From the NCBI RefSeq assembly GCF_900177645.1, contig NZ_FXAO01000006.1:248001-312000 (forward strand): a stretch of DNA of 64,000 nucleotides. Reading direction: 5' to 3'. The translations under genes were made by a program, and so were the position numbers. The notes under the pieces are model-generated. The model was not told where the DNA came from and did no database searches. It worked only from the letters and a program-made list of their open reading frames with translations. How positions within the stretch are numbered: position 1 is the stretch's first letter; every line of letters begins with the position of its first letter. This document shows positions 9,275-18,352 of the stretch, in pieces. This DNA is from Arenibacter troitsensis (GTDB lineage Bacteria > Bacteroidota > Bacteroidia > Flavobacteriales > Flavobacteriaceae).

Positions 9275-12200
9275 ATGGTTGTAAAATTACGTCTTGTTTT
9301 TTCAATATCCATATTTTTTCTTTGCTATTGCGGTTTTGGTCAAACCAAATATTGGGATAAAACCGATTCCGGGAGCCGTCGATTACAGAGGCAGTCAACA
9401 AAGTTGGAAATAAGGAACGGCGTTACTTTTTCCCTAAAGAAGGATATTTTCATCAACGAGCTTAAGGCTGCCCAACGCAATAAGGCCTCAAAAATAGTGA
9501 GTTTTCCGGATGAAAACGGGGACTTGATTCCTTTCGTTGTTCAAGAAGCCTCCGTCCTTTCCCCAGAACTTTCCAAGAAATACCCCCAAATAAAATCATA
9601 TGTCGGTAGAGGTTTAAATAACGAAAAGGATAGGGTAAGATTTAGTGTTTCCCAAAACGGTGTACAAAGCATGATTGTTTACGGCGAAAACAAAAATGCT
9701 ACCTACATGCAGAAGGTTTCGGATTCCGACAATGAATATATAGTGTACAATAGGAAAGATGCCTATATGATGAACACTAATTTCATTTGCGAGACCACCT
9801 CCCTTATAGAAAAAGACAAAGGGCCTACCGCCTTAAAGTTGGTAGACGGCCAGGTGTTGAGAAAATTTCGGGTGGCCATCTCTGCAACTGGGGAATATAC
9901 CGAGTTCCACGGCGGAACAGTACCGGATGCCCTAGCCGCCATTAATGCTACCATTACACGGGTAAATGAAATTTTCGAAACCGATTTGGGAATCAGTCTG
10001 GAAATTGTTGCCAATACCGATGAGGTCATCTACACGGACAAGGATACCGATCCCTATGGAACAAATCTTAATTCTGAAGTACAAAATACCTTAACTACGG
10101 TTATTGGCGCTGAAAACTACGATGTAGGCCATTTGTTTCAAAAGGACCAAAATGGGGGCAATGCCGGATTTATTGCCTCGGTATGCATAGATTCCAGAAA
10201 AGGGAGTGCCTATTCCTCTGCCCTTATACCACAAGGGGACATTTTTGACCTGGATTTTGTGGCGCACGAGATGGGACATCAGTTTGGCGCCAACCACACC
10301 TGGTCCTTTGAATCCGAAGGCACTCTGGTACAGGCCGAACCAGGAAGCGGAAGCACAATCATGGGATATGCAGGTATTTCCGGAAATAACAATGTAGCCC
10401 TGAACGGGGACGACTATTTTCATTACTACAGTATATTTCAGATATCGGAATATATCAAAACAACAAGTTGTGCCCAAGAAATCTCCTTGTTGAACAGTCC
10501 ACCCGAAATAGTGCCCACCGGCAACTTTACCATCCCAAAATCTACCGCCTTTAGGTTAAGGGGCAATGCCACCGATGCGGACATAGATGATATACTTACC
10601 TACAATTGGGAACAAATAAATGACGGCATAGTTACCCATAACACCTTTGGGCCCACAAATCTCAGTGGCGCCAATTTTAGATCCTTAAAACCAACGGTAA
10701 CTCCAACAAGATATTTTCCAAGGTTGAGCAGTATTGTATCGGGCAACCTTACCCAAACCAACCCCAACGTAAATACCACTTGGGAAACCGTTTCCTCTGT
10801 AGAACGGGAACTGGACTTTGCACTTACCGTCAGGGACAATTCCCTTGGGGGCGGGCAAGTTGCTTCGGACCTTGTCAAGGTTACGGTCATAGACAATGCC
10901 GGACCCTTTGTAGTAACTTCCCAGTCCATCAATGAGATGTACACTGCAGGCACACGACAGGAGGTTACCTGGGATGTAGCGAAAACAAATCAGGGTCCCG
11001 TAAATACACAAAAAGTTGACATCTATTTTTCTGCCAATGGTGGGGCTTCCTTTCCCATAAAATTGGCGGACAGCGTACCCAATGATGGGCAACAAGACAT
11101 ATTGATCCCAGGATTTGCTACTCCTACGGGCCGAATAATGGTCAGTGCCCACGACAATATTTTTTTAGCGGTAAACGCTTCCGATTTTACCATAACACCA
11201 TCAGACATAGTATTGAATTTTGCCCAATTGCAACACGAAGTTTGCCAAGGAAATGATTTAATTGTGCCCTTCAACTACCAAACATATAATGGTTTTTCAG
11301 AGGAGGCCACCTTTTCCGCCATTGGCATGCCCCCGGGATTGACAGTCGATTTTTCCCCTACCTCCACCATGGTGAACGACACCCTAGTGAATATTACCTT
11401 TTCCAATACGGATTTGGTAACTCCCGGCAATTACCCTATAAGCATAGTGGCCACTTCAGAAAACGTATCTAAGGAAGTTGTAATAGATGTGAAAATATTG
11501 GAAACTACCTTTGCGGATGTGGTCTTGCAATTACCCACCAATGGCTCTACAAGTGCGCGCATAGCCTCACAATTGGAATGGGAATCCAATAGTTCTTATA
11601 CCTCCTATGATGTTGAGATTGCCGATGACGCGGCCTTCACCAATATTATTGATTCGGCCACTGTTATTTTCAACTACTATTTGGCCACCGATCTGGCAGA
11701 GGAAACCACTTACTATTGGCATGTTAAACCCAAGAATAGCTGTGGAGAGGGAACCTTTGGTCCGGCCTTTAGCTTTACCACCTTGGAGCTAAACTGTGCT
11801 TTGGAATCGGCCAAGGATTTGCCCATTACAATATCTACAACCGGAGCACCCACCATAACTTCTACCATTACCCTTTTGAACGACCTGCCCGTAGCAGATA
11901 TAAATGTTAATCTGGATCTGACCCATTCCTTTCTCGCGGATTTGGAAGTAACCCTTATATCCCCTGCAGGCACCAGGGTAATTCTTGTATCCAATTCCTG
12001 TGGAGGAAATCAGGATATCCTGGCTACATTTGACGATAGCGCAGAAGGATTTATATGTGGGACAACTCCGGCCATACAGGGCGCGGTAAGACCTTTAGGC
12101 TCTTTGGCAGCTTTTAATGGAGAATCCACCTATGGGGACTGGATATTGGAGGTCAAGGACATTGCTGCCTCGGATGGAGGGTCCTTAAATGCCTTTTCTA

Positions 12201-13048
12201 TGGATATTTGTGTAGAAGGTACCTTTAGGGCAGACGAAGATAAAGACGGTGTTTTTGATGATGGGGATGACCTATGTTTAAACACCCCTATGGGGGCCAC
12301 AGTGAATTTGAGCGGATGTGCTGTTTATATTTTACCTGCAGATAATTTTGAAGTAGAAATCAACAGCGAATCCTGCAGCAACCAAAATAACGGTTCGATA
12401 CGTATCGTAGCCGGCACAAATATGGACTACGACTTTACGCTCGTTGGCAATGGAATAAACGAGAGCAATAATTTCACCAATTTCTTTTTTAAAGAAGGCC
12501 TAGCGGCAGGGACTTATGAAATATGTATTATTGGAACAGAAGAGGACAAGGTATATGAACCCTATTGTTTTCAAGCTATCATTACCGAACCTCCACCCTT
12601 GTCCGTAACTTCCAAGCTCACCGCCTCTGGTAGCCAGGCCATATTGAACTTGGAAGGGAGCGATTTGTACCATGTTGAGTTGAACGGCATAGTTACACAA
12701 ACAAAATCGTCCAGCATTACCCTCGAACTTAAACAAGGTATCAATCAAATTAAGGTTTCGACCAATTTGCAATGTCAAGGCGTCTATGAAGATCAATTGT
12801 TCCTTATGGACGAACCTTTAGTATTCCCCAACCCATTTGAGGAGGAGGTCAAAATTTTCCTAAATAACGGACCGGAAACCGTAAATGCGCAAATTTTTAA
12901 TTTTGCAGGCCAATTGATCCGCAAAAAGGACTATCCTTTAATTAGCAATGAAATTAGTATTAATTTTACCGGCTTGCCTTCGGGTATCTATATTCTTAAA
13001 TTTAAGGGAGAAGGTGTAAATAGTAATGTTAAGGTTGTAAAAAAATAA
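9275..13048 (+). CDS. Secreted reprolysin-like zinc metalloprotease with P-domain and T9SS signal
   Basis: 1257 residues from ATG 9275, chosen over TTG 9272. A signal peptide ends near GFGQ (residue 23). After a propeptide-like region comes the metzincin catalytic site HEMGHQFGANH at 331-341 and a Met-turn in STIMGYAG. Repeated beta-sandwich/FnIII-like segments follow, then a proprotein-convertase P-like domain near 840-990, and a C-terminal type IX sorting domain (from VFPNPFEEEVKI to NVKVVKK). The protein should be exported by Sec, carried across the outer membrane by T9SS and trimmed at the C-terminus. It probably digests extracellular protein. A small lipoprotein gene follows after 4 bases. 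Confidence 0.9.
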   Translation: MVVKLRLVFSISIFFLCYCGFGQTKYWDKTDSGSRRLQRQSTKLEIRNGVTFSLKKDIFINELKAAQRNKASKIVSFPDENGDLIPFVVQEASVLSPELSKKYPQIKSYVGRGLNNEKDRVRFSVSQNGVQSMIVYGENKNATYMQKVSDSDNEYIVYNRKDAYMMNTNFICETTSLIEKDKGPTALKLVDGQVLRKFRVAISATGEYTEFHGGTVPDALAAINATITRVNEIFETDLGISLEIVANTDEVIYTDKDTDPYGTNLNSEVQNTLTTVIGAENYDVGHLFQKDQNGGNAGFIASVCIDSRKGSAYSSALIPQGDIFDLDFVAHEMGHQFGANHTWSFESEGTLVQAEPGSGSTIMGYAGISGNNNVALNGDDYFHYYSIFQISEYIKTTSCAQEISLLNSPPEIVPTGNFTIPKSTAFRLRGNATDADIDDILTYNWEQINDGIVTHNTFGPTNLSGANFRSLKPTVTPTRYFPRLSSIVSGNLTQTNPNVNTTWETVSSVERELDFALTVRDNSLGGGQVASDLVKVTVIDNAGPFVVTSQSINEMYTAGTRQEVTWDVAKTNQGPVNTQKVDIYFSANGGASFPIKLADSVPNDGQQDILIPGFATPTGRIMVSAHDNIFLAVNASDFTITPSDIVLNFAQLQHEVCQGNDLIVPFNYQTYNGFSEEATFSAIGMPPGLTVDFSPTSTMVNDTLVNITFSNTDLVTPGNYPISIVATSENVSKEVVIDVKILETTFADVVLQLPTNGSTSARIASQLEWESNSSYTSYDVEIADDAAFTNIIDSATVIFNYYLATDLAEETTYYWHVKPKNSCGEGTFGPAFSFTTLELNCALESAKDLPITISTTGAPTITSTITLLNDLPVADINVNLDLTHSFLADLEVTLISPAGTRVILVSNSCGGNQDILATFDDSAEGFICGTTPAIQGAVRPLGSLAAFNGESTYGDWILEVKDIAASDGGSLNAFSMDICVEGTFRADEDKDGVFDDGDDLCLNTPMGATVNLSGCAVYILPADNFEVEINSESCSNQNNGSIRIVAGTNMDYDFTLVGNGINESNNFTNFFFKEGLAAGTYEICIIGTEEDKVYEPYCFQAIITEPPPLSVTSKLTASGSQAILNLEGSDLYHVELNGIVTQTKSSSITLELKQGINQIKVSTNLQCQGVYEDQLFLMDEPLVFPNPFEEEVKIFLNNGPETVNAQIFNFAGQLIRKKDYPLISNEISINFTGLPSGIYILKFKGEGVNSNVKVVKK

Positions 13049-13052
13049 ACGG

Positions 13053-13736
13053 ATGAAACCATTAACCGTAATTTTATGTTTTTTGGCCCTAGTGGGTTGC
13101 GGAGGGAAAGACTCTCCCAAGCCACCCTTGTCCGCACAGCTAGTCTTTCCGGAAAAAAATTCGGAATGCACTACCGGCATAGCTATAACTGGAACCAATA
13201 ATTCTACGGTGCAATTTAGATGGCAAGCATCGGACCACACGGAATCTTATGAATTAAGGGCTACCAATTTGAATACCAACACCACCCAAACCATTGTGGT
13301 AGGCGGCACCTCAGCAAATTTGAATATTGAAAGGGGAGCCCCTTATTCGTGGCAAATAGTTTCCAAAAACACTCAAGTTTCGGAAACGGCACGTAGCGAA
13401 ACCTGGCGTTTTTTTAATGCTGGTACAGAAACCACCCATGCTCCGTTTCCCGCAGAGGTCATAGCTCCCAAAACTGGATCCAACATAGCCAGGGACATCA
13501 ACAATGAGGTTCTTCTGGAATGGGAAGGCGCAGATGTGGACAATGATCTGGAAGGATACGAAGTCTATTTTTCTACCGAAACCCCGCCAACTACCCTGAT
13601 AAATACCTTAACATCGGGGAAATCCGATCTAAAGGTAAGTGTTGAAACCAACACCGTATATTATTGGAGAATTGTTACAATCGACAGGGAGGGCAATACC
13701 GCTACAAATAATATTTCTGAGTTCAAAGTACGATAA
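13053..13736 (+). CDS. Lipoprotein with two fibronectin III-like repeats
   Basis: 227 residues. The N-terminus LCFLALVGCGGKDSP is a lipoprotein signal with the lipidated Cys at about residue 16. Two beta-sandwich repeats follow, recognisable from matching segments VQFRWQASDHTESYEL and VLLEWEGADVDNDLEGYEV and the paired endings YSWQIV and YYWRIV. It starts 4 bases after the metalloprotease stop, so the two are one operon; the lipoprotein may tether or assist the protease at the cell surface, which is inference. Confidence 0.78.
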   Translation: MKPLTVILCFLALVGCGGKDSPKPPLSAQLVFPEKNSECTTGIAITGTNNSTVQFRWQASDHTESYELRATNLNTNTTQTIVVGGTSANLNIERGAPYSWQIVSKNTQVSETARSETWRFFNAGTETTHAPFPAEVIAPKTGSNIARDINNEVLLEWEGADVDNDLEGYEVYFSTETPPTTLINTLTSGKSDLKVSVETNTVYYWRIVTIDREGNTATNNISEFKVR

Positions 13737-13742
13737 AAATAC

Positions 13743-14309
13743 TTAGGTTCCGTTGTATTCGTTCATTGTCCTGTTCACACCGGAAAGCACAAATGAACGT
13801 ATGAGCGCATTGATTCTCCCATAACGTTCCACCAAGGCATCCTTTTCCTCCTGGTTCCATTCGCCCAAAACATAATCTATCTGTTTACCTTTTCCAAAAT
13901 CGGATCCAACACCAAACCTTAACCTATTGTAATTGGCAGTAAGAAGGTACTGTTGAACATCTTTCAGTCCATTATGTCCCCCATCACTGCCTTTGGTCTT
14001 TAAACGAATGGTTCCGAAGGAAAGATTAATATCATCTGTAATAATAAGTACATTTTCTAGGGGAATATTTTCCTTGTCCATCCAATACTTTACAGCTTTT
14101 CCACTTCTGTTCATATAGGTTGAGGGCTTAAGACAAATTATACTCCTCCCTTTAACCTTAAAGGCACCCACATCTCCCAACTTTGCTGTTTCAAAGATAA
14201 AATCCTCCTCCCTGGCCAAGGAGTCCAAAATTTTAAACCCTATGTTATGTCGGGTCTCCGCATATTCCTCCCCTATATTTCCAAGTCCCACAACTAAAAA
14301 TTTCTTCAT
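13743..14309 (-). CDS. pth: Peptidyl-tRNA hydrolase
   Basis: 188 residues from the ATG at 14309. Family motifs are VVGLGNIGEEYAETRHNIGF with the catalytic His, KPSTYMNRSG, DDINLSFG and KGSDGGHNGLKD. It recycles peptidyl-tRNA by hydrolysing the ester bond. The frame stays open to an ATG at 14372, adding 21 residues (MFQFLESFFK...). The shorter form matches the usual Pth start, so it is preferred, but the extension cannot be excluded. It lies downstream of rplY on the same strand with a strong hairpin between them. Confidence 0.95.
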   Translation of the reverse strand: MKKFLVVGLGNIGEEYAETRHNIGFKILDSLAREEDFIFETAKLGDVGAFKVKGRSIICLKPSTYMNRSGKAVKYWMDKENIPLENVLIITDDINLSFGTIRLKTKGSDGGHNGLKDVQQYLLTANYNRLRFGVGSDFGKGKQIDYVLGEWNQEEKDALVERYGRINALIRSFVLSGVNRTMNEYNGT

Positions 14310-14401
14310 GGCGTCTTTTTCATCCAACAACGTCCCGTTCAATTTGAAAAATGATTCTAAAAACTGGAACATATCACTATTATTGAAGTTCGTAAAAATA
14401 C

Positions 14402-14431
14402 AAAAGCATCCCGCAGATACGGGATGCTTTT
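14402..14431 (-). terminator. Rho-independent terminator of rplY
   Basis: A perfect 12-bp stem (AAAAGCATCCCG against CGGGATGCTTTT) with a 6-base loop, followed on the minus strand by a T-rich stretch. It lies just after the rplY stop and before pth, so pth is probably transcribed at least partly on its own. Confidence 0.85.
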
Positions 14432-14451
14432 ACATTTATTTTAGATAAAAA

Positions 14452-15087
14452 CTATGCTTCACCACCTTCAGCCGGTGCTTCTGCAGCAGCTTCTGCCCCT
14501 TCTTCTCCTTCTTCTTCATCATCCTCATCTGTCATGACCGCATTACGTGCAGCCTTAACCTGAACAACCACGGTGTTTTCTGGGTGAAGAATGGTAAATT
14601 CATCTTTCAACAATGTTGCTACGGAAATATTTCCACCGATTCTCAATTTAGAGATATCAACATCAAAGAAATCTGGCAAATTGTCTGGTAACGCCTTAAT
14701 GGTAAGTTTTCTTTTCCTAAACAATAATCTACCACCATTTCTAACCCCTGGAGAGTTACCCAACAATCTTACAGGAATGTCCATAGTAACTTCCTTATCC
14801 TTGAACAACTGATAAAAGTCTACATGTAAAATGCTATCTGTTACAGGGTGAAATTGAATATCCTGCATTACCGCATCGTATTTTTTACCCCCTTCCAAAT
14901 CAACCACAACAGTGTGTGCGTTTGGAGTGTACACTAAATCCTTGAACGATAGTTCGTCTGCTGCAAAGTGTAATGGTTTATCCCCTCCGTAAATAACGCA
15001 AGGAACCTTTCCAGCATTACGTAAGGCCTTTGTTGCTTTTTTGCCTACGCTTTCTCTTTCTGATCCTTTAATTGTAATTGACTTCAT
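14452..15087 (-). CDS. rplY: 50S ribosomal protein L25/general stress protein Ctc
   Basis: 211 residues of the long CTC form: an N-terminal L25 5S-rRNA-binding domain ([41 protein letters not shown]), a C-terminal TL5 domain, and an acidic low-complexity tail rich in Glu, Ala and Gly. It binds 5S rRNA at the central protuberance of the large subunit. It lies 45 bases downstream of prs on the same strand, the common prs-rplY-pth order. Confidence 0.96.
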   Translation of the reverse strand: MKSITIKGSERESVGKKATKALRNAGKVPCVIYGGDKPLHFAADELSFKDLVYTPNAHTVVVDLEGGKKYDAVMQDIQFHPVTDSILHVDFYQLFKDKEVTMDIPVRLLGNSPGVRNGGRLLFRKRKLTIKALPDNLPDFFDVDISKLRIGGNISVATLLKDEFTILHPENTVVVQVKAARNAVMTDEDDEEEGEEGAEAAAEAPAEGGEA

Positions 15088-15132
15088 TGTATTTATTAAA
15101 TATTAATTAAATTACTTACTCATAATATACTT

Positions 15133-16074
15133 CTACATCAGAAACTTGGAACTAATGGAAGTATTGTGATGTACCCTGTGCATGACATCGGCAAACAACT
15201 CGGCACAACTTATTACCCTTATTTTTTCACTTTCCCTTTTTAAGGGTATGGAATCGGTTACAATAAGTTCCGATAATTTCGATTTTTCAATTTTCTCGTA
15301 CGCATCCCCTGAAAGAAGTGCATGTGTGGTAATTGCCCTTACGCTTACCGCTCCTCTTGCCATCATTAAATCTGCGGCTTTGGTCAAGGTTCCGGCCGTA
15401 TCGACCATATCATCTACCAAAACCACATTTTTTCCCTCTACATCCCCAATAAGTTCCATATGTGAAATTACATTGGCCTGTGCCCTTTGCTTGTAACAAA
15501 TAACAACATCACATCCAAGCGCCTTGGAATAGGCATAGGCCCTTTTTGATCCGCCCATATCCGGTGAGGCTATGGTAAGGTCACTAAGGTTAAGGCTGTC
15601 CAAATAAGGCAAGAACAAAGTGGACGCAAATAAATGGTCTACCGGCTTTTCAAAAAAGCCCTGTATTTGATCGGCATGCAGGTCCATGGTAATGATACGG
15701 GTAGCACCTGCCGCCTCCAACATTTTGGCTACCAATTTGGCCGCTATGGGAACCCTAGGCTTGTCTTTTCTATCCTGTCTGGCCCAACCAAAATAAGGCA
15801 TTACTGCGGTTATATGCCTTGCAGATGCCCTTTTTGCAGCATCCAACATCAACAACATTTCCATCAGGTTTTCGGGACCAGGATTTGTAGAACCAATAAT
15901 AAACACACGCATTCCACGTATAGATTCCTCAAAGGATGGCTGAAACTCCCCATCGCTATATCTAGAAAAAATAACATTGCCTAAATTGGAACCAAAGTGT
16001 TCCGCTATTTTTTCGGATAGCTTGGTACTTTGTGTACAGGTAAAAATTTTAGGCTCCGGTACTTGATATGGCAT
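15133..16074 (-). CDS. prs: Ribose-phosphate pyrophosphokinase
   Basis: 313 residues from ATG 16074 (MPYQVPEPK). It makes PRPP from ribose 5-phosphate and ATP for nucleotide, His and Trp synthesis. Motifs seen are YSDGEFQPSFEESIRG, the metal-binding ITMDLHADQIQGFF and the PRPP loop VVLVDDMVDTAGTLTKA. An upstream in-frame ATG at 16128 falls inside a good -7 promoter element (16126-16133), so it would not be transcribed; this decides the start. It leads the prs-rplY unit. Confidence 0.96.
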   Translation of the reverse strand: MPYQVPEPKIFTCTQSTKLSEKIAEHFGSNLGNVIFSRYSDGEFQPSFEESIRGMRVFIIGSTNPGPENLMEMLLMLDAAKRASARHITAVMPYFGWARQDRKDKPRVPIAAKLVAKMLEAAGATRIITMDLHADQIQGFFEKPVDHLFASTLFLPYLDSLNLSDLTIASPDMGGSKRAYAYSKALGCDVVICYKQRAQANVISHMELIGDVEGKNVVLVDDMVDTAGTLTKAADLMMARGAVSVRAITTHALLSGDAYEKIEKSKLSELIVTDSIPLKRESEKIRVISCAELFADVMHRVHHNTSISSKFLM

Positions 16075-16125
16075 TGTTAATCTATTGTTTATTAGTTTAT
16101 TGGAACTCCTTTTTATAAGGAGGTG

Positions 16126-16155
16126 CAAATTTAGAAATTAATTTGGGTTGCTAAA
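16126..16155 (-). promoter_or_regulatory. Putative prs promoter
   Basis: On the minus strand the -7 element is TAAATTTG (16126-16133), an exact TANNTTTG match. A TTTA at 16152-16155 sits 18 bases upstream as a near-match to the -33 TTTG. The start point would be near 16120, about 45 bases before the prs ATG. Confidence 0.5.
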
Positions 16156-16174
16156 GTATAAATGTTGTTATTTT

Positions 16175-16208
16175 TTTGGTGATATAAAGAAAATATTTTT
16201 TAGTTTTG
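16175..16208 (+). promoter_or_regulatory. Putative tRNA-Leu promoter
   Basis: TTTG at 16175-16178, a 22-base spacer, then TAGTTTTG at 16201-16208, matching the Bacteroidota form TTTG-N19-21-TANNTTTG apart from one extra spacer base. The predicted start near 16213 leaves a leader of about 60 bases before the tRNA. Confidence 0.6.
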
Positions 16209-16275
16209 CAGTCTCAAATGAATCAGGGGTTAAAAGAACAACTGAGAAAACTGAAAAATAAGAAATAATTACCTT

Positions 16276-16355
16276 GCTCGAGTGGCGGAACTGGTAGACG
16301 CGCTGGATTCAAAATCCAGTTCTTCGGAGTGTGGGTTCGATTCCCACCTCGAGTA
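16276..16355 (+). tRNA. tRNA-Leu (anticodon CAA)
   Basis: An 80-base class II tRNA. The 7-bp acceptor stem is GCTCGAG with CTCGAGT, the first pair being G-U. The anticodon stem is CTGGA/TCCAG around loop TTCAAAA, giving anticodon CAA for the codon UUG. There is an extended variable region with TTCG, and a T arm GTGGG-TTCGATT-CCCAC. The discriminator base is A; the CCA end is not encoded (ACA follows). Confidence 0.95.
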
Positions 16356-16361
16356 CAAAGA

Positions 16362-16393
16362 AAACCCCGTAAATCAAATGATTTACGGGGTTT
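16362..16393. terminator. Bidirectional terminator between tRNA-Leu and the VOC gene
   Basis: A 15-bp perfect inverted repeat, AAACCCCGTAAATCA and its complement, separated by two bases; the innermost pairs must open to form a loop. It follows tRNA-Leu on the plus strand and the convergent VOC gene on the minus strand, and is bordered by T-rich sequence on both sides. Confidence 0.85.
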
Positions 16394-16444
16394 CTCATTT
16401 TATATAACTTCTTTAACAAGAGACCAGGGATCAATTATTTTACG

Positions 16445-16957
16445 CTATTTGGTATAAGCCCCAGAAGAATAGGTGAGTTCATAGCTATGCGTATAGACTT
16501 CAAATACAATCCCGAAAGGATCCTCTACATAACACATTTTATAAGGTTTGTCCTCCGGATAATATTCCCTAACGGGCATTCTTTGCTTACCACCATGGGC
16601 CACTATCTTGGCCACAAGCTCCTCTATATTGGGATCCTGTACACAAAAGTGGAATAGACCGGTATTAAACGGATTAAACTCCGGCACTTCCTTTACTCCA
16701 TGCGGAAAAGTAAACAATTCTATCCCAATGCCATCCGAGGTAGCCATATGGGCAATTTCAAACTCCTCCCAATCCTCGCCAAAAACATCGATACACATTT
16801 GACCAATGGCTGTTTCCCTCTCCTTCTTTACTGTGGAGGGCTGCATAATTATATACCAGCCCATAACCTCAGAATAAAATTTTACGGCTTCCACAATATT
16901 GGGAACAGTAATTCCTATGTGGGAAAATGATTTTGGATAAGTTTTATTTGTATTCAT
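16445..16957 (-). CDS. VOC superfamily protein, divergent from an HxlR regulator
   Basis: 170 residues of glyoxalase/dioxygenase fold: H in SFSHIGITVPNI, E/H in IGIELFTF and LFHFCVQD, and the closing strand CYVEDPFGIVFEVYTH. The substrate is not predictable. It is transcribed away from an HxlR-type regulator, with 120 bases between starts carrying facing promoter elements and repeated TTACCAAA motifs. This is the usual arrangement of a regulator and its main target, so the gene may respond to an electrophile or redox signal; that is inference. Confidence 0.82.
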   Translation of the reverse strand: MNTNKTYPKSFSHIGITVPNIVEAVKFYSEVMGWYIIMQPSTVKKERETAIGQMCIDVFGEDWEEFEIAHMATSDGIGIELFTFPHGVKEVPEFNPFNTGLFHFCVQDPNIEELVAKIVAHGGKQRMPVREYYPEDKPYKMCYVEDPFGIVFEVYTHSYELTYSSGAYTK

Positions 16958-16975
16958 CTATTCTATTTTAGACCA

Positions 16976-17038
16976 CAAAAATAATCTATATTTGCCCAAA
17001 TGGCAATAACTTACCAAAAAGTAATATAGTTACCAAAT
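16976..17038. promoter_or_regulatory. Divergent promoter/operator region, VOC and HxlR genes
   Basis: The minus-strand -7 for the VOC gene is TATTTTTG (16976-16983), with an ATTG 20 bases upstream at 17004-17007. The plus-strand -7 candidate for the regulator is TATATTTG (16987-16994). Just downstream lie two direct copies of TTACCAAA (17011 and 17030) forming overlapping dyads TTAC-N6-GTAA-N5-TTAC, the sort of short dyad bound by HxlR-family winged-helix dimers. Operator function is inferred. Confidence 0.45.
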
Positions 17039-17077
17039 AGAGTATTTTATTGATTATAAATAGATTACAATACCAAA

Positions 17078-17386
17078 ATGAGCAAAAATAATTGCCCCTT
17101 GCATTATACCCTGAACCTAATTGGTACCAAATGGAAGCCTTTAATACTGTTCCATCTCTTGGAGGGACCTTTGAGGTCTGGTGTTTTACAGAAGAAGATT
17201 TCCGGGATTTCCAATAAAATGTTTACCCAGACCGTTCGGGAATTGGAGCAGGACGGACTAATTGCACGGGAAGTTTTTCCCGTTGTACCTCCAAAAGTGG
17301 AGTACAGCTTGACCGATAAGGGAAAATCCCTAGAGAACATTTTAAGGAATATGGATGAATGGGGCGCTACCTTTTATAAAGACTAA
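17078..17386 (+). CDS. HxlR-family winged-helix transcriptional regulator
   Basis: 102 residues, the usual HxlR size. It has the family pattern of an N-terminal Cys (NNCPLHYTLNLIGTKWK), LLEGPLRSGVLQKKI, a recognition region SNKMFTQTVRELEQDGLI, and the wing VEYSLTDKGKSL. Members act as dimers and often sense quinones, aldehydes or oxidants through the N-terminal Cys, present here at about residue 6. The probable target is the divergent VOC gene; the convergent metallo-beta-lactamase gene ends 7 bases after it. Confidence 0.9.
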   Translation: MSKNNCPLHYTLNLIGTKWKPLILFHLLEGPLRSGVLQKKISGISNKMFTQTVRELEQDGLIAREVFPVVPPKVEYSLTDKGKSLENILRNMDEWGATFYKD

Positions 17387-17393
17387 GACCTTT

Positions 17394-18197
17394 TTAATCG
17401 AACAGTTTTACGGTATAATCCAATAGTTCGATACCACCAGCTATTCCGTGCCCAGGAATTACCATCTTGGCGGTAGGATATTTTTGTTTTATTTTTCTCA
17501 CCGTATTGGACCAGGCCATTACGTTGGCATCCCCCAAATAGCCTTTGGCAGCACCTACTTCCTTAATAAGGCATCCTCCAAAAATGGTATTGTCCTGAGG
17601 GAAGTAAGCTATTACATTATCCTTGGTATGGCCCTCCCCATAATATTCTACATATGCCTTTTTACTCCCAATATTTAAAGTAAGACTATCGGCAAAACCG
17701 TTCAAGGGCTTGGAGAATTCTTTCCCCTTGACCCCCAACAATTCTATGGTTTTATTGGATGCATATGCTGAAATGTTGTCTTTAAGGAAGGTTTCCAACC
17801 CTCCAACACAATCTCCGTGAAAATGTGTTGGTACCACCGCTCTTATATTACCATTAAGCTTTTTGGACACATAGTTTATCAATTCTTGAGAACTTTCATC
17901 ATCCGTTGGTGTATCAAAAACTATCGCTTCATTTTCGTAGACAACCAACATGCCATTACAGGCCACCCTGCCAAAATCATTGGTATTTAAGAATGAAATA
18001 TGTTGGTATATGTGGTCCGATAGCCGATGGATTATTAGATTATCTGATTTATAAACTATTAGGCTATCCGTTTTAAAAGCTTTTTCGGTTTGATCGTTAA
18101 GCTGCTGATCGGTGTGTTTTGGCTTGTTGGGGGCACCATTACATGAAACAAGCATTAAGCCTAAAAAGAAAAAATGGATTATTATGTATCTGGACAT
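17394..18197 (-). CDS. Subclass B1 metallo-beta-lactamase, lipoprotein form
   Basis: 267 residues. The N-terminus has a lipobox (LMLVSC, Cys19), so the enzyme is probably membrane-anchored, as NDM-1 is. The zinc ligands of a B1 enzyme are all present: H125, H127 and D129 (THFHGDCVGG), H190 (GEGHTKDN), C209 (GGCLIKE) and H250 (IPGHG). K212 and N225 (LGDAN) match the residues that bind the beta-lactam carboxylate. B1 enzymes hydrolyse penicillins, cephalosporins and carbapenems. No mobile element is adjacent, so it looks intrinsic. Activity is not proven by sequence. Confidence 0.9.
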   Translation of the reverse strand: MSRYIIIHFFFLGLMLVSCNGAPNKPKHTDQQLNDQTEKAFKTDSLIVYKSDNLIIHRLSDHIYQHISFLNTNDFGRVACNGMLVVYENEAIVFDTPTDDESSQELINYVSKKLNGNIRAVVPTHFHGDCVGGLETFLKDNISAYASNKTIELLGVKGKEFSKPLNGFADSLTLNIGSKKAYVEYYGEGHTKDNVIAYFPQDNTIFGGCLIKEVGAAKGYLGDANVMAWSNTVRKIKQKYPTAKMVIPGHGIAGGIELLDYTVKLFD

Positions 18198-18228
18198 AGC
18201 GGAGATATATTGGAATAATGGAATAGCA

Positions 18229-18236
18229 CAAATATA
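18229..18236 (-). promoter_or_regulatory. Putative -7 element of the metallo-beta-lactamase gene
   Basis: Minus-strand TATATTTG, an exact TANNTTTG match 32-39 bases upstream of the start codon. No convincing -33 TTTG is visible. Confidence 0.4.
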
Positions 18237-18352
18237 GGTTGCCGTATTATTATACTTAATGGAAGTTATTAAAATTGTTTGATATTATACTTTTCGTTAC
18301 CTGTTTCGCCAAAATATTCCGGGTTAATTTTTTATCATAGTACCTTAACATT

